The position numbers were made by a program, and so were the translations under genes. The notes beneath the pieces are model-generated. The model had not been told where the DNA came from and did no database searches. It was given only the letters and a program-made list of their open reading frames with translations. Below, in pieces: positions 9,988-23,300 of a DNA stretch of 64,000 bases. The DNA is taken from positions 33,385,363 to 33,449,362 of the forward strand of contig CM017559.1 of assembly GCA_007844125.1 (NCBI GenBank), in the 5' to 3' direction. Source of the DNA: Sinonovacula constricta. Its lineage: Eukaryota; Mollusca; Bivalvia; Cardiida; Solecurtidae. Numbering within the stretch: the stretch's first letter is position 1; every line of letters starts with the position of its first letter.

Positions 9988-12560
9988 GTAAGTTTTACTT
10001 TCAGTATTTTATTTGACATGGGAATATAGAGCATGTCGATCGTTTTAGTGGAATTGGAAGTTCATAATATCATTTGTGTGCTGGCTGTTTTGCCGCCATT
10101 TTTTTGAGAAATGACAATCTTACTTCATAGAAGGAACAAGGCCAAGAAATAAAGCTCCAAAGCTGTGTTTGCTTTTAAGGAAGCGTATATCATAATTATG
10201 GAATAGAAATATGATAATGAAGAAATGTATTCATCCACTGTCTCGGCCTGTCAAATTTGCATTTCTTTCTTCCAAACAAAATGTCGTTGAACCGAAGGTT
10301 CCTAAAATGTTATCAGAAAAAAATAGTCTTTGTTACAGAAATACCACCAGTCTGTATATATATCATATTTACATGAGCATTATGCAGTACTACTTTGATT
10401 GTCACTGAATTAGAATATTTTTTAGAACTATTCACCATGCCTATACAAGTATTAAAAACTAACATTGCCACAAGTATGAAACTGACAAAATCTGCCATAT
10501 TTTTTACTTCTCAAATGCAGCTTTAAGATGTCATAAAACTATTTACTCTATACCTCATAATGGCAAATAATAATTTTAGCCCAGATGTGTGACTTTCTCA
10601 ATTTATATTTATTTATAATTTTTTAAAATTACAATATTAACCATATACATTTTAAAGCAATTAATTATTTCTCACCACTGAAAAGATTGTTCAGGATCAC
10701 CACATGGTTGTCCAAGCTTCTGGAGAAGTGATGTAAAGTGGGGTTTTGGACAAATTTATACCTTGCAACAGTAGAAGGAAATATCTAGTCCTATAGGCAA
10801 AGAACCAAGAAAATACACTTGAAAATAATCTGTGAATTGTTTTTCATACATTACCCTTACCTAATGTTTACCTAACAATCAGTGCAGTGTATCATATGCA
10901 GCAACATGATGCTTGTATCTTTCTGATTACTGAATTTCGTTGTTACTGCCACCTATGTAAAACTGCTTATTGTGATGAACTTATCTTTACTAAATTATTT
11001 GCTTGATCGTTAACAATTTAACCGCTTGCAGAAAAAAATGCATTGCTAAAACTACTGCAGGTGTGGACAGTCTGCAGGCAGCTGATGTCTGGTTTGGGGT
11101 CTTGTGCATCTTAAGTGGAGTAGAAGTTTTGCAGACACATTCCTCAGTCACAATATTTTCTTTAAAAGCAAAGTTCTATATGTCTAAAACTTGCAAGAAA
11201 CTGTCTGATTGTGACATTAAATTGCTACTATGTAGTGTGCCATCATTAAAATGTTTTACTTTTACATATTTTAGAGCTTGCTAGTCAATTAAATTTGCTG
11301 AAGGCTATAAACAACACATTGACATTCAGTTATTGCCACAGCACTAACTTTAGTTAAATATATTCCTTATATCTAATATCAGCACTAACTATCTTTTATC
11401 TGTTGTTGCAGAGGCTGTCAGGTTCTCTTTCCTACCCTGATGAAGGATGTGGTTTATGTGCACCCATGTTCTTCATAGAAAAGGCTTTTACACAATCCTA
11501 AGCTAGTAAGATATTTTTTTTTGTTTATGATTTTTTATGTCAATTTACCAATGCTATTATGTTTGCAACTTCTTGTAGTCTTAATTCAATACAGTTTCTG
11601 ATTATACCGCACCCTGCTGGAACAGTTTGATCTAGATCTACACTTTTTACCTAAGCCTGATCAATTGACGATGAGCCGGTTAAGAGTTAATAATATGATA
11701 CAATGACTGGCCCTAAGATGTTAAATATAATTTAAAGCATCAGGATTTTACCAGAGTTGGTATTATAGTGTCATGTCAGTCAAAATGGCAATTTTATCAG
11801 CCTGAAGGGTTGTTTAATGTTAAAGTGCATCTCTACCATCAATCCTTCCCACTGTCTGTTAGCAGTTTCTTATACATATAACCAGTGGCTGAAATGCAAA
11901 GAATTTCAATTTGATCATCAGGACATATTGCTAAACAAAATGAAAGAACACACTTTAGATGCAAAGAACAGGACTAGGTAAAGAAATGATTATTTTCTAA
12001 TACCATAAACATATTTAAATACACATCTTTTTACTTTCTTTGTAAGGATTTTTTTTATTCAGAATTATAGCAGACTTTCAGACTTACATGTACTGGTGTA
12101 TGAATCCTTTTTTGTTACTAATTAGAATGGCTTCATGCTTGCATCTGCATTAATATTGAAATCTTGATGTGCATTAAATGGGATAACTTAGATTGCATTT
12201 TACAGTCTGGAGTTATAGCCCTTTATTATTTTTTAGCAAATACTTGTGTGCAGATAAACCCTTTATTTCTAAGCAGTATTTCTTCACAGATGAATTATAT
12301 ATTAATGTGCAGCTTATTTGAGGCTGTGTGATGCTTTTTGTTAACTGTGTGCTTATAAAAGCAAAAATTGGTTGAACCACAATTTATAATATTATTAATT
12401 TTACAGAGATTAGGGATTGGTCAATGTTTATGAGGTCTGAGCAACCCTGAGAAGCTATATCTAGACAAAATTGCAAGCAGTGTTAGATTCATTCTATGAA
12501 ATCAATATCATACATAGATCAGTGTCTTATTTTAAACAAGGTTTGTTTGCCACATGCCTA
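9988..12560. other. Unassigned AT-rich DNA
   Basis: No conserved protein, SINE or tandem repeat is recognised. A splice-like block at 11412-11506 (TGTTGTTGCAG acceptor, GTAAGA donor) is the only exon-like feature. Confidence 0.4.
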
Positions 12561-12570
12561 CTAGCTAGGT

Positions 12571-12629
12571 CCCATCTCCAGATATTGCTATATGTGAAAT
12601 ACTGTTGGTGGGACAATAAACCCAATAAA
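12571..12629 (+). mobile_element. 5'-truncated SINE family A fragment with target-site duplication
   Basis: The 59 bp end in ACTGTTGGTGGGACAATAAA and CCCAATAAAC, the 3' end of family A. They are flanked by a perfect 10-bp repeat, CTAGCTAGGT, at 12561-12570 and 12630-12639. Confidence 0.85.
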
Positions 12630-13687
12630 CTAGCTAGGTATGATGAAACACATGTTCAATGCACTAATTCTGGCCAAACATCTTTTTACGTCTATGCTTC
12701 CTGCATAAGACATTACTCATTGTGTGAAAAAGCATATTAATAGTTCTTTCTTTATAGCACAGAATGCATTCCTTCATAAAGATAATATAGGAGAATAAAG
12801 ATGTAATTAATAAAGCAAAAATACGTATAAATATATGTAACTATATCATGTTTGGTGGAATTTAGGCATAATTTCTTCATAACATATGAAAATCTAATTA
12901 AAGATGATTTTGAACACAACAAGTGTTAGACAGTACAAATTATGAAATAAATCACTCTAAATTCATAGGCATAGCAAATTATCTGAATTACAATGAATTT
13001 GACCTCAAAAGTTACATGATTGTCTCCCTTTTAAAGTAGATTACTGTGCCACATGGCTAAGATAAGAATACATGTTTGTACTATATGAGTGGGGTGTTAT
13101 GCTTCACTTTCACAAGTCTTTTGACAAGATCTTTTTCAGTTTACAATAATTTATTAGGTTGTTTTGAGTAACAACATTTTATTCAAACTATTGGATACCA
13201 CCTTTAAATGTTGATAGAGTATACTTTAAAATTGATCAGAAACTGCCAGAATAATCAATTTTCAGTTTTGTAGTTAAAATCACTTTCGCAAATTTTGCTC
13301 TTGTCAGTAAAGTTAAAAGTTATTTGATTCCTGTTGTTAATGATTGTCTGTGCTAAAGGCTAAATAACTTCAAAATGACACAAGAAATTTGAGAACTTTT
13401 GGAAAAAAATATCTCCAAACACTAAAATAAATATTTTTACTTCTATAGGTATGATGTATCAATATGATGAATTCATGCATTTCATGCAGGTAATCATGTT
13501 CAATTTGCTAAAAGGCTATATTTTATGTACCAATGGTAAACACATTTTTGATTGTATAATCAGTGATTGAGCAAAATACCATAGCATTATTTCTAATTAT
13601 TAGTAATGTTAATTTAACAAAAAACAAATGTATTTGTATGTTCTCATTTCAGCATAGAATGTGTAAGAAGCAGATAAGTATTGAGCC

Positions 13688-13905
13688 CACTACCATCAGG
13701 CTACCAGCAGTGCGAGACCCTGCCCACCAACCCCAGGCAACCAACAGTGTTGCCCTGCCCACCACTAGGCAACAGAGTGTAACCCCGCCCACCAACACCA
13801 GGCAACCAGCAATGTGTTGCCTCTCCCACTACCACCAAGATACCAGCAGAGTGTTGCCTTGCACACTGCCTCCAGGCGACGAGCAGGGCAAAGTTGCCCA
13901 CCACT
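13688..13905. repeat. Degenerate 35-bp minisatellite (ACCAGGCAACCAGCAGTGTT type)
   Basis: About six imperfect units each contain CCAGGCAACCAGCA, GTGTTGCC and GCCCACCA. The 114-codon frame at 13563-13907 derives its Pro/Thr/Gln composition from this repeat. A CATTTCAG acceptor-like site lies just before, at 13651. Confidence 0.7.
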
Positions 13906-13954
13906 GACAGTTACAAACAAGTTGCTCATGAAGAAAAGCCAAAATAAATATCTA

Positions 13955-14369
13955 ATGGAGGGAACATTGCAACTTAATATAATTCATTCTAACCATTCTA
14001 TGTCCCAAGCTTCTTAAGCATACAAAAGCTTTCCTGAAACTTAGTTTCTCCATTCATATTTCCTACCGAGGTTTGATTATTTTTAGTCATCAGGTTTTCT
14101 GCTCTGAAATACTAACTAGTGACTCTTTCATTAAGTCTTTACCAACAACATAGTTGCCTTATTCTTGCTTCCTTTGCTTTGTTACTTGATACATTCTTCT
14201 GCCACATCAACTTCTCTCATTCTTTGAATGTCCAGTTTTCATTGCCTGACATGTTCAATCAATTTTGATCCAACATACACTCTGTTGTGTACAGACTGTC
14301 CATTCAACTACTTGTTTATTTGTCATTCTGACTCACACTTGGCAAATAGTTGTCAGAGAAGTTTGATTG
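13955..14369. repeat. Array flank duplication, copy 1
   Basis: About 400 bp is homologous, in direct orientation, to 29140-29525. Shared blocks include CCATTCTATGTCC, GTTGCCTTATTCTTG, TTGAATGTCCAGTTTTCATT and TTGTTTATTTGTCATTCTGA. The 31-bp array starts exactly where the similarity ends. Confidence 0.85.
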
Positions 14370-17300
14370 CCCATCTCTCCAGAGGCAGATGTTAGCCGGG
14401 TCCATCTCTCCAGAGGCACATGTTAGCCAGGTCCATCTCTCCAGAGGCAGATGTTAGCCAGGTCCATTTATCATGAGACAGATGTAAGCCAGGCCCATCT
14501 CTCCAGAGGCAGATGTTAGCCAGGTCCATCTCTCCAGAGGCAGATGTAAGCCAGGTCCATCTCTCCAGAGGCAGATGTTAGCCAGGTCCATCTCTCCAGA
14601 GGCAGATGTTAACCAGGTCCATCTCTCCAGAGGCAGATGTTAGCCAGGTCCATCTCTCCAGAGGCAGATGTTAGCCAGGTCCATCTCTATAGAGGCAGAT
14701 GTTAGCCAGGTCCATCACTCCAGAGGCAGATGTTAGCCAGGTCATTCTCTCCAGTGGCAGATGTTAGCCAGGTCATTCTCTCCAGAGGCAGATGTTAGCC
14801 AGGTCCATCTCTATAGAGGCAGATGTTAGCCAGGTCATTCTCTCCAGAGGCAGATGTTAGCCAGGTCATTCTCTCCAGAGGCAGATGTTAGCCAGGTCAT
14901 TCTCTCCAGAGGCAGATGTTAGCCAGGTCCATCTCTCCAGAGGCAGATGTTAGCCAGGTCATTCTCTCCAGAGGCAGATGTTAGCCAGGTCCATCTCTCC
15001 AGAGGCAGATGTTAGCCAGGTCATTCTCTCCAGAGGCAGATGTTAGCCAGGTCATTCTCTCCAGAGGCAGATGTTAGCCAGGTCATTCTCTCCAGAGGCA
15101 GATGTTAGCCAGGTCATTCTCTCCAGAGGCAGATGTTAGCCAGGTCCATCTCTCCAGTGGCAGATGTTAGCCAGGTCATTCTCTCCAGAGGCAGATGTTA
15201 GCCAGGTCCATCTCTCCAGAGGCAGATGTTAGCCAGGTCCATCACTCCAGAGGCAGATGTTAGCCAGGTCATTCTCTCCAGTGGCAGATGTTAGCCAGGT
15301 CCATCTCTCCAGAGGCAGATGTCAGCCAGGTCATTCTCTCCAGAGGCAGATGTTAGCCAGGTCATTCTCTCCAGTGGCAGATGTTAGCCAGGTCCATCTC
15401 TATAGAGGCAGATGTTAGCCAGGTCCATCTCTCCAGTGGCAGATGTTAGCCAGGTCATTCTCTCCAGTGGCAGATGTTAGCCAGGTCCATCTCTATAGAG
15501 GCAGATGTTAGCCAGGTCCATCTCTCCAGAGGCAGATGTTAGCCAGGTCCATCTCTTCAGAGGCAGACGTTAGCCAGGTCCATCTCTTCAGAGGCAGATG
15601 TTAGCCAGGTCATTCTCTCCAGTGGCAGATGTTAGCTGGTCATTCTCTCCAGTGGCAGATGTTAGCTGGTCATTCTCTCCAGTGGCATATGTTAGCCAGG
15701 TCATTCTCTCCAGAGGCAGATGTTAGCCAGGTCATTCTCTCCAGTGGCAGATGTTAGCCAGGTCCATCTCTTCAGAGGCAGACGTTAGCCAGGTCCATCT
15801 CTTCAGAGGCAGATGTTAGCCAGGTCATTCTCTCCAGTGGCAGATGTTAGCCAGGTCCATCTCTCCAGAGGCAGATGTTAGCCAGGTCATTCTCTCCAGA
15901 GGCAGATGTTAGCCAGGTCCATCTCTCCAGAGGCAGATGTTAGCCAGGTCCATCTCTATAGAGGCAGATGTTAGCCAGGTCCATCACTCCAGAGGCAGAT
16001 GTTAGCCAGGTCATTCTCTCATGTGGCAGATGTTAGCCAGGTCATTCTCTCCAGAGGCAGATGTTAGCCAGGTCCATCTCTATAGAGGCAGATGTTAGCC
16101 AGGTCATTCTCTCCAGAGGCAGATGTTAGCCAGGTCATTCTCTCCAGAGGCAGATGTTAGCCAGGTCATTCTCTCCAGAGGCAGATGTTAGCCAGGTCCA
16201 TCTCTCCAGAGGCAGATGTTAGCCAGGTCATTCTCTCCAGAGGCAGATGTTAGCCAGGTCATTCTCTCCAGAGGCAGATGTTAGCCAGGTCATTCTCTCC
16301 AGAGGCAGATGTTAGCCAGGTCATTCTCTCCAGAGGCAGATGTTAGCCAGGTCATTCTCTCCAGAGGCAGATGTTAGCCAGGTCATTCTCTCCAGAGGCA
16401 GATGTTAGCCAGGTCCATCTCTCCAGTGGCAGATGTTAGCCAGGTCATTCTCTCCAGAGGCAGATGTTAGCCAGGTCCATCTCTCCAGAGGCAGATGTTA
16501 GCCAGGTCCATCACTCCAGAGGCAGATGTTAGCCAGGTCATTCTCTCCAGTGGCAGATGTTAGCCAGGTCATTCTCTCCAGTGGCAGATGTTAGCCAGGT
16601 CCATCTCTCCAGAGGCAGATGTCAGCCAGGTCATTCTCTCCAGTGGCAGATGTTAGCCAGGTCATTCTCTCCAGTGGCAGATGTTAGCCAGGTCCATCTC
16701 TATAGAGGCAGATGTTAGCCAGGTCCATCTCTCCAGTGGCAGATGTTAGCCAGGTCATTCTCTCCAGTGGCAGATGTTAGCCAGGTCCATCTCTATAGAG
16801 GCAGATGTTAGCCAGGTCCATCTCTCCAGAGGCAGATGTTAGCCAGGTCCATCTCTTCAGAGGCAGACGTTAGCCAGGTCCATCTCTTCAGAGGCAGATG
16901 TTAGCCAGGTCATTCTCTCCAGTGGCAGATGTTAGCTGGTCATTCTCTCCAGTGGCAGATGTTAGCTGGTCATTCTCTCCAGTGGCAGATGTTAGCCAGG
17001 TCATTCTCTCCAGAGGCAGATGTTAGCCAGGTCATTCTCTCCAGTGGCAGATGTTAGCCAGGTCCATCTCTTCAGAGGCAGACTTTAGCCAGGTCCATCT
17101 CTTCAGAGGCAGATGTTAGCCAGGTCATTCTCTCCAGTGGCAGATGTTAGCCAGGTCCATCTCTCCAGAGGCAGATGTTAGCCAGGTCATTCTCTCCAGA
17201 GGCAGATGTTAGCCAGGTCCATCTCTCCAGAGGCAGATGTTAGCCAGGTCCATCTCTCCAGTGGCAGATGTTAGCCAGGTCATTCTCTCCAGTGGCAGAT

Positions 17301-20300
17301 GTTAGCCAGGTCCATCTCTATAGAGGCAGATGTTAGCCAGGTCCATCTCTCCAGTGGCAGATGTTAGCCAGGTCATTCTCTCCAGTGGCAGATGTTAGCC
17401 AGGTCCATCTCTCCAGAGGCAGATGTTAGCCAGGTCCATCTCTCCAGAGGCAGATGTTAGCCAGGTCATTCTCTCCAGTGGCAGATGTTAGCCAGGTCAT
17501 TCTCTCCAGTGGCAGATGTTAGCCAGGTCCATCTCTATAGAGGCAGATGTTAGCCAGGTCCATCTCTCCAGTGGCAGATGTTAGCCAGGTCATTCTCTCC
17601 AGTGGCAGATGTTAGCCAGGTCCATCTCTCCAGAGGCAGATGTTAGCCAGGTCATTCTCTCCAGAGGCAGATGTTAGCCAGGTCCATCTCTCCAGAGGCA
17701 GATGTTAGCCAGGTCATTCTCTCCAGAGGCAGATGTTAGCCAGGTCCATCTCTCCAGAGCCAGATGTTAGCCAGGTCATTCTCTCCAGTGGCAGATGTTA
17801 GCTTGGTCATTCTCTCCAGTGGCAGATGTTAGCCAGGTCCATATCTCCAGAGGCAGATGTTAGCCAGGTCCATTGCTACTGAGGCAGACATTAGACAGGT
17901 CCATCTCTCCAGAGGCAGACATTAGCCAGGTCCATCTCTCCAGAGGCAGATGTTAGCCAGGTCCATTGCTACTGAGGTAGACATTAGCCAGGTCCTTCTC
18001 TCCAGAGACAGAGGTTAGTCAGGTCCATCTCTCCAGAGCCAGATGTTAGCCATGCCCATCTCTTCAGAGCAGATTTTAGCCAGGTCCATAGCTGCAGATG
18101 CAGACATAAGCCAGGTCTATATCTCTTAAAACTGACATAAGCCAGATCCATCCCACCAAAGACAGATGTTAGCCAGGTCCATCGCTTTAGAAGCAGACGT
18201 TAGCCAGGTCAATCGCTCCAGAAGCAGAGGTTAGCCAGGTCCATCGCTCCAGAAACAGAGGTTAGCCTGGTCCATCGCTCCAGAAGCAGAAACAATGGTT
18301 AGCCAGGTCCATCGCTCCAGAAGCAGAAGCAAAGGTTAGCCAGGTCCATCGCTCCAGAAGCAGACGTTAGGCAGGTCCATCACTTCAGAGGCAGATGTTA
18401 GCCAGGTCTATGCTCCAAAAGCAGATGTTAGCCAGGTCCATCACTCCAGAAGCAGACGTTAGCCAGGTCTATGCTCCAAAAGCAGATGTTAGCCAGGTCC
18501 ATCACTCCAGAAGCAGATGTTAGCCAGGTCCATTGCTCCAGAGGCAGATGTTAGCCAGGTCCATCACTCCAGAAGCAGAGGTAAGCCAGGTCCATCACTC
18601 CAGAAGCAGATGTTAGCCAGGTCCATCACTCCAGAAGCAGAGGTAAGCAAGGTACATCTCTCCAGAAGCAGATGTTAGCCAGGTCCATTGCTCCAGAGGC
18701 AGATGTTAGCCAGGTCCATCACTCCAGAAGCAGAGGTAAGCAAGGTACATCTCTCCAGAAGCAGATGTTAGTCAGGTCCATCGCTCCAGAAGCAGATGTT
18801 AGCCAGGTCCATCGCTCCAGAGGCAGATGTTAGCCAGGTCCATCACTCCAGAAGCAGAGGTAAGCCAGGTCCATCGCTCCAGAAGCAGACGTTAGCCATG
18901 TCCAATCCTCCAGAAGCAGACGTTAGCCAGGTCCAATCCTCCAGAAGCAGATGTTAGCCAGGTCCATAGCTCCAGAAGCAGATGTTAGCCAGGTCCATCG
19001 CTCCAGAAGCAGAAACAATGGTTAGCCAGGTCCATCGCTCCAGAAGCAGAAGCAAAGGTTAGCCAGGTCCATCGCTCCAGAAGCAGACGTTAGGCAGGTC
19101 CATCACTTCAGAGGCAGATGTTAGCCAGGTCTATGCTCCAAAAGCAGATGTTAGCCAGGTCCATCACTCCAGAAGCAGACGTTAGCCAGGTCTATGCTCC
19201 AAAAGCAGATGTTAGCCAGGTCCATCACTCCAGAAGCAGATGTTAGCCAGGTCCATTGCTCCAGAGGCAGATGTTAGCCAGGTCCATCACTACAGAAGCA
19301 GAGGTAAGCCAGGTCCATCACTCCAGAAGCAGATGTTAGCCAGGTCCATCACTCCAGAAGCAGAGGTAAGCAAGGTACATCTCTCCAGAAGCAGATGTTA
19401 GCCAGGTCCATTGCTCCAGAGGCAGATGTTAGCCAGGTCCATCACTCCAGAAGCAGAGGTAAGCAAGGTACATCTCTCCAGAAGCAGATGTTAGTCAGGT
19501 CCATCGCTCCAGAAGCAGATGTTAGCCAGGTCCATCGCTCCAGAGGCAGATGTTAGCCAGGTCCATCACTCCAGAAGCAGAGGTAAGCCAGGTCCATCGC
19601 TCCAGAAGCAGACGTTAGCCAGGTCCAATCCTCCAGAAGCAGACGTTAGCCAGGTCCAATCCTCCAGAAGCAGATGTTAGCCAGGTCCATAGCTCCAGAA
19701 GCAGATGTTAACCAGGTCCATCGTTCCAGAAGCAGAGGTAAGCCAGGTCCATCACTCCAGAAGCAGACGTTAGCCAGGTCCATTACTCCAGATGCAGACA
19801 TTAGCCAGGTTTGTCGCTCCAGAAGCAGACGTTAGTCAGGTCCATCGCTCCAGAAGTAGGTTAGCCAGGTCCATCGCTACAGAAGCAGAGGTTAGCTAGG
19901 TCCATTGCTCCAGATGCAGACATTAGCCAGGTCCATCGCTCCAGAAGCAAATGTTAGCCATGTCCATCGCTCCAGTGGCAGATGTAAGCCAGGTCTATCC
20001 CTCCAGAAGCAGGGGTTAGCCAGGTCCATTGCTCCAGATGCAGACATTAGCCAGGTTCGTCGCTTCAGAAGCAGACGTTAGCCAGGTCCATTGCTCCAGA
20101 AGCAGCCATTAGCCAGGTCCATTGCTCCAGAAGCAGACGTTAGCCAGGTCCATTGCTACAGAAGCAGACGTTAGCCAGGTCCATCGCTCCAGAAGCAAAC
20201 GTTAGCCAGGTCCATCACTCCAGAGGCAGATGTTAGCCAGGTCTATCACTCCAGAAGCAGAGGTTAGCCAGGTCCATTGCTCCAGATGCAGACATTAGCC

Positions 20301-23300
20301 AGGTTCGTCGCTTCAGAAGCAGACGTTAGCCAGGTCCATTGCTCCAGAAGCAGCCATTAGCCAGGTTCATTGCTCCAGAAGCAGACGTTAGCCAGGTCCA
20401 TTGCTATAGAAGCAGACGTTAGCCAGGTCCATCGCTCCAGAAGAAGACATTAGCCAGGTCCATCACTCCAGAAGCAGAGGTTAGTCAGGTCCATCACTCC
20501 AGAAGCAGATGTTAGCCAGGTCCATCACTCTAGAAACAGAGGTAAGCCAGGTCCATTGCTCCAGATGCAGACATTAGCCAGGTTCGTCGCTTCAGAAGCA
20601 GACGTTAGCCATGTCCATTGCTTCAGAAGCAGCCATTAGCCAGGTCCATTGCTCCAGAAGCAGACGTAAGCCAGGTCCATTGCTACAGAGTCATATGATA
20701 GCCAGGTCCATCTCTCCAGAGGCAGATGTAAGCCAGGTCCATCTCTCCAGAGGCAGACGTTAGCCAGGTCCATCCCTCCAGAGGCAGATGTTAGCCAGGT
20801 CCATTGCTACTGAGGCAGACATTAGACAGGTCCATCTCTCCAGAGGCAGACATTAGCCAGGACCATCTCTCCAGAGGCAGATGTTAGCCAGGTCCATTGC
20901 TACTGAGGCAGACATTAGCCAGGTCCTTCTCTCCAGAGACAGAGGTTAGTCAGGTCCATCTCTCCAGAGCCAGATGTTAGCCATGCCCATCTCTTCAGAG
21001 CAGATTTTAGCCAGGTCCATAGCTGCAGATGCAGACATAAGCCAGGTCCATATCTCTTAAAACTGACATAAGCCAGATTCATCCCACGAAAGACAGATGT
21101 TAGCCAGGTCCATTACTCCAGATGCAGACATTAGCCAGGTTTGTCTCTTCAGAAGCAGATGTTAGTCAGGTCCATCGCTCCAGAAGCAGACATTAGCTAG
21201 GTCCATTGCTCCAGAAGCAGATGTAAGCCAGGTCCATCTCTCCAGAGGCAGACATTAGCCAGGTCCATCTCTCCAGAGGCAGATGTTAGCCAGGTCCATT
21301 GCTACTGAGGTAGACATTAGCCAGATCCATCATTCCAGAGGCAGATGTTAGCCAGGTCCATCATTCCAGAGGCAGATGTTAGCCAGGTCCATTGCTACTG
21401 AGGTAGACATTAGCCAGGTCCTTCTCTCCAGAGACAGAGGTTAGTCAGGTCTATCTCTCCAGAGCCAGATGTTAGCCATGCCCATCTCTTCAGAGCAGAT
21501 TTTAGCCAGGTCCATAGCTGCAGATGCAGACATAAGCCAGGTCTATATCTCTTAAAACTGACATAAGCCAGATCCATCCCACCAAAGACAGATGTTAGCC
21601 AGGTCCATTGCTACATAGTCATATGATAGCCAGGTTCATCACTCCAGAGGAAGATGTTAGCCAGGTCCATTGCTATAGAGTCATATGATAGCCAGATCCA
21701 TCACTCCAAAGGTAAATGTTAGCCAGGTCCATTGCTACAGAGTCATATGATAGCCAGGTCCATCACTCCAGAGGAAAATGTTAGCCAGGTCCATCGCTCC
21801 AGAAGCAAACGTTAGCCAGGTCCATCGCTCCAGAAGCAGACGTTAGTCAGGTCCATCGCTCCAGAAGGAGGTTAGCCAGGTCCATCGCTACAGAAGCAGA
21901 GGTTAGCTAGGTCCATTGCTCCAGATGCAGACATTAGCCAGGTCCATCGCTCCAGAAGCAAACGTTAGCCATGTCCATCGCTCCAGTGGCAGATGTAAGC
22001 CAGGTCCATTGCTCCAGAAGCAGGGGTTAGCCAGGTCCATTGCTCCAGATGCAGACATTAGCCAGGTTCGTCGCTTCAGAAGCAGACGTTAGCCAGGTCC
22101 ATTGCTCCAGAAGCAGCCATTAGCCAGGTCCATTGCTCCAGAAGCAGACGTTAGCCAGGTCCATTGCTACAGAAGCAGACGTTAGCCAGGTCCATCGCTC
22201 CAGAAGCAAATGTTAGCCAGGTCCATCACTCCAGAGGCAGATGTTAGCCAGGTCTATCACTCCAGAAGCAGAGGTTAGCCAGGTCCATTGCTCCAGATGC
22301 AGACATTAGCCAGGTTCGTCGCTTCAGAAGCAGACGTTAGCCAGGTCCATTGCTCCAGAAGCAGCCATTAGCCAGGTTCATTGCTCCAGAAGCAGACGTT
22401 AGCCAGGTCCATTGCTATAGAAGCAGACGTTAGCCAGGTCCATTGCTCCAGAAGCAGAGGTTAGTCAGGTCCATCACTCCAGAAGCAGATGTTAGCCAGG
22501 TCCATCGCTCTAGAAACAGAGGTAAGCCAGGTCCATTGCTCCAGATGCAGACATTAGCCAGGTTTGTCGCTTCAGAAGCAGACGTTAGCCAGGTCCATCG
22601 CTCCAGAAGCAGCCATTAGCCAGGTCCATTGCTCCAGAAGCAGACGTAAGCCAGGTCCATTGCTACAGAGTCATATGATAGCCAGGTCCATCTCTCCAGA
22701 GGCAGATGTTAGCCTGGTCCATCCCTCCAGAGGCAGACGTAAGCCAAGTCCATCTCTCCAGAGGCAGATGTTAGCCAGGTCCATTGCTACTGAGGCAGAC
22801 ATTAGACAGGTCCATCTCTCCAGAGGCAGACATTAGCCAGCTCCATCTCTCCAGAGGCAGATGTTAGCCAGGTCCATTGCTACTGAGGCAGACATTAGCC
22901 AGGTCCTTCTCTCCAGAGACAGAGGTTAGTCAGGTCCATCTCTCCAGAGCCAGATGTTAGCCAGGTCCATCTCTTCAGAGCAGATTTTAGCCAGGTCCAT
23001 AGCTGCAGATGCAGACATAAGCCAGGTCTATATCTCTTAAAACTGACATAAGCCAGATCCATCCCACGAAAGACAGATGTTAGCCAGGTCCATCGCTCCA
23101 GAGGAAGATGTTAGTCAGGTCCATTGCTATAGAGTCATATAATAGCCAGGTCCATCACTCCAGAGGAAAATGTTAGCCAGGTCCATCGCTACAGAAGCAG
23201 ACGTTAGCAAGGTCCATTGCTTCAGAAGCAGACGTTAGTCAGGTCCGTCGCTCCAGAGGCAGATGTTAGCCAGGTCCATCGCTCCAGAAGCAGAGGTAAG

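Noticed and set aside
11003..11284. 93-codon plus-strand frame
   Set aside because: No domain, no good splice context at its ends, and typical chance length for this base composition.
13563..13907. 114-codon Pro/Thr/Gln-rich frame
   Set aside because: The composition comes from a degenerate 35-bp minisatellite and the frame lacks any recognisable domain.
22564..22836. 90-codon frame with a 31-residue periodicity (and similar frames at 26136, 26485, 26723, 28452, 30327)
   Set aside because: The frames arise where local variants drop the stop that the 31-bp unit gives every 93 nt. They are short, interrupted and lack conserved start or splice context.
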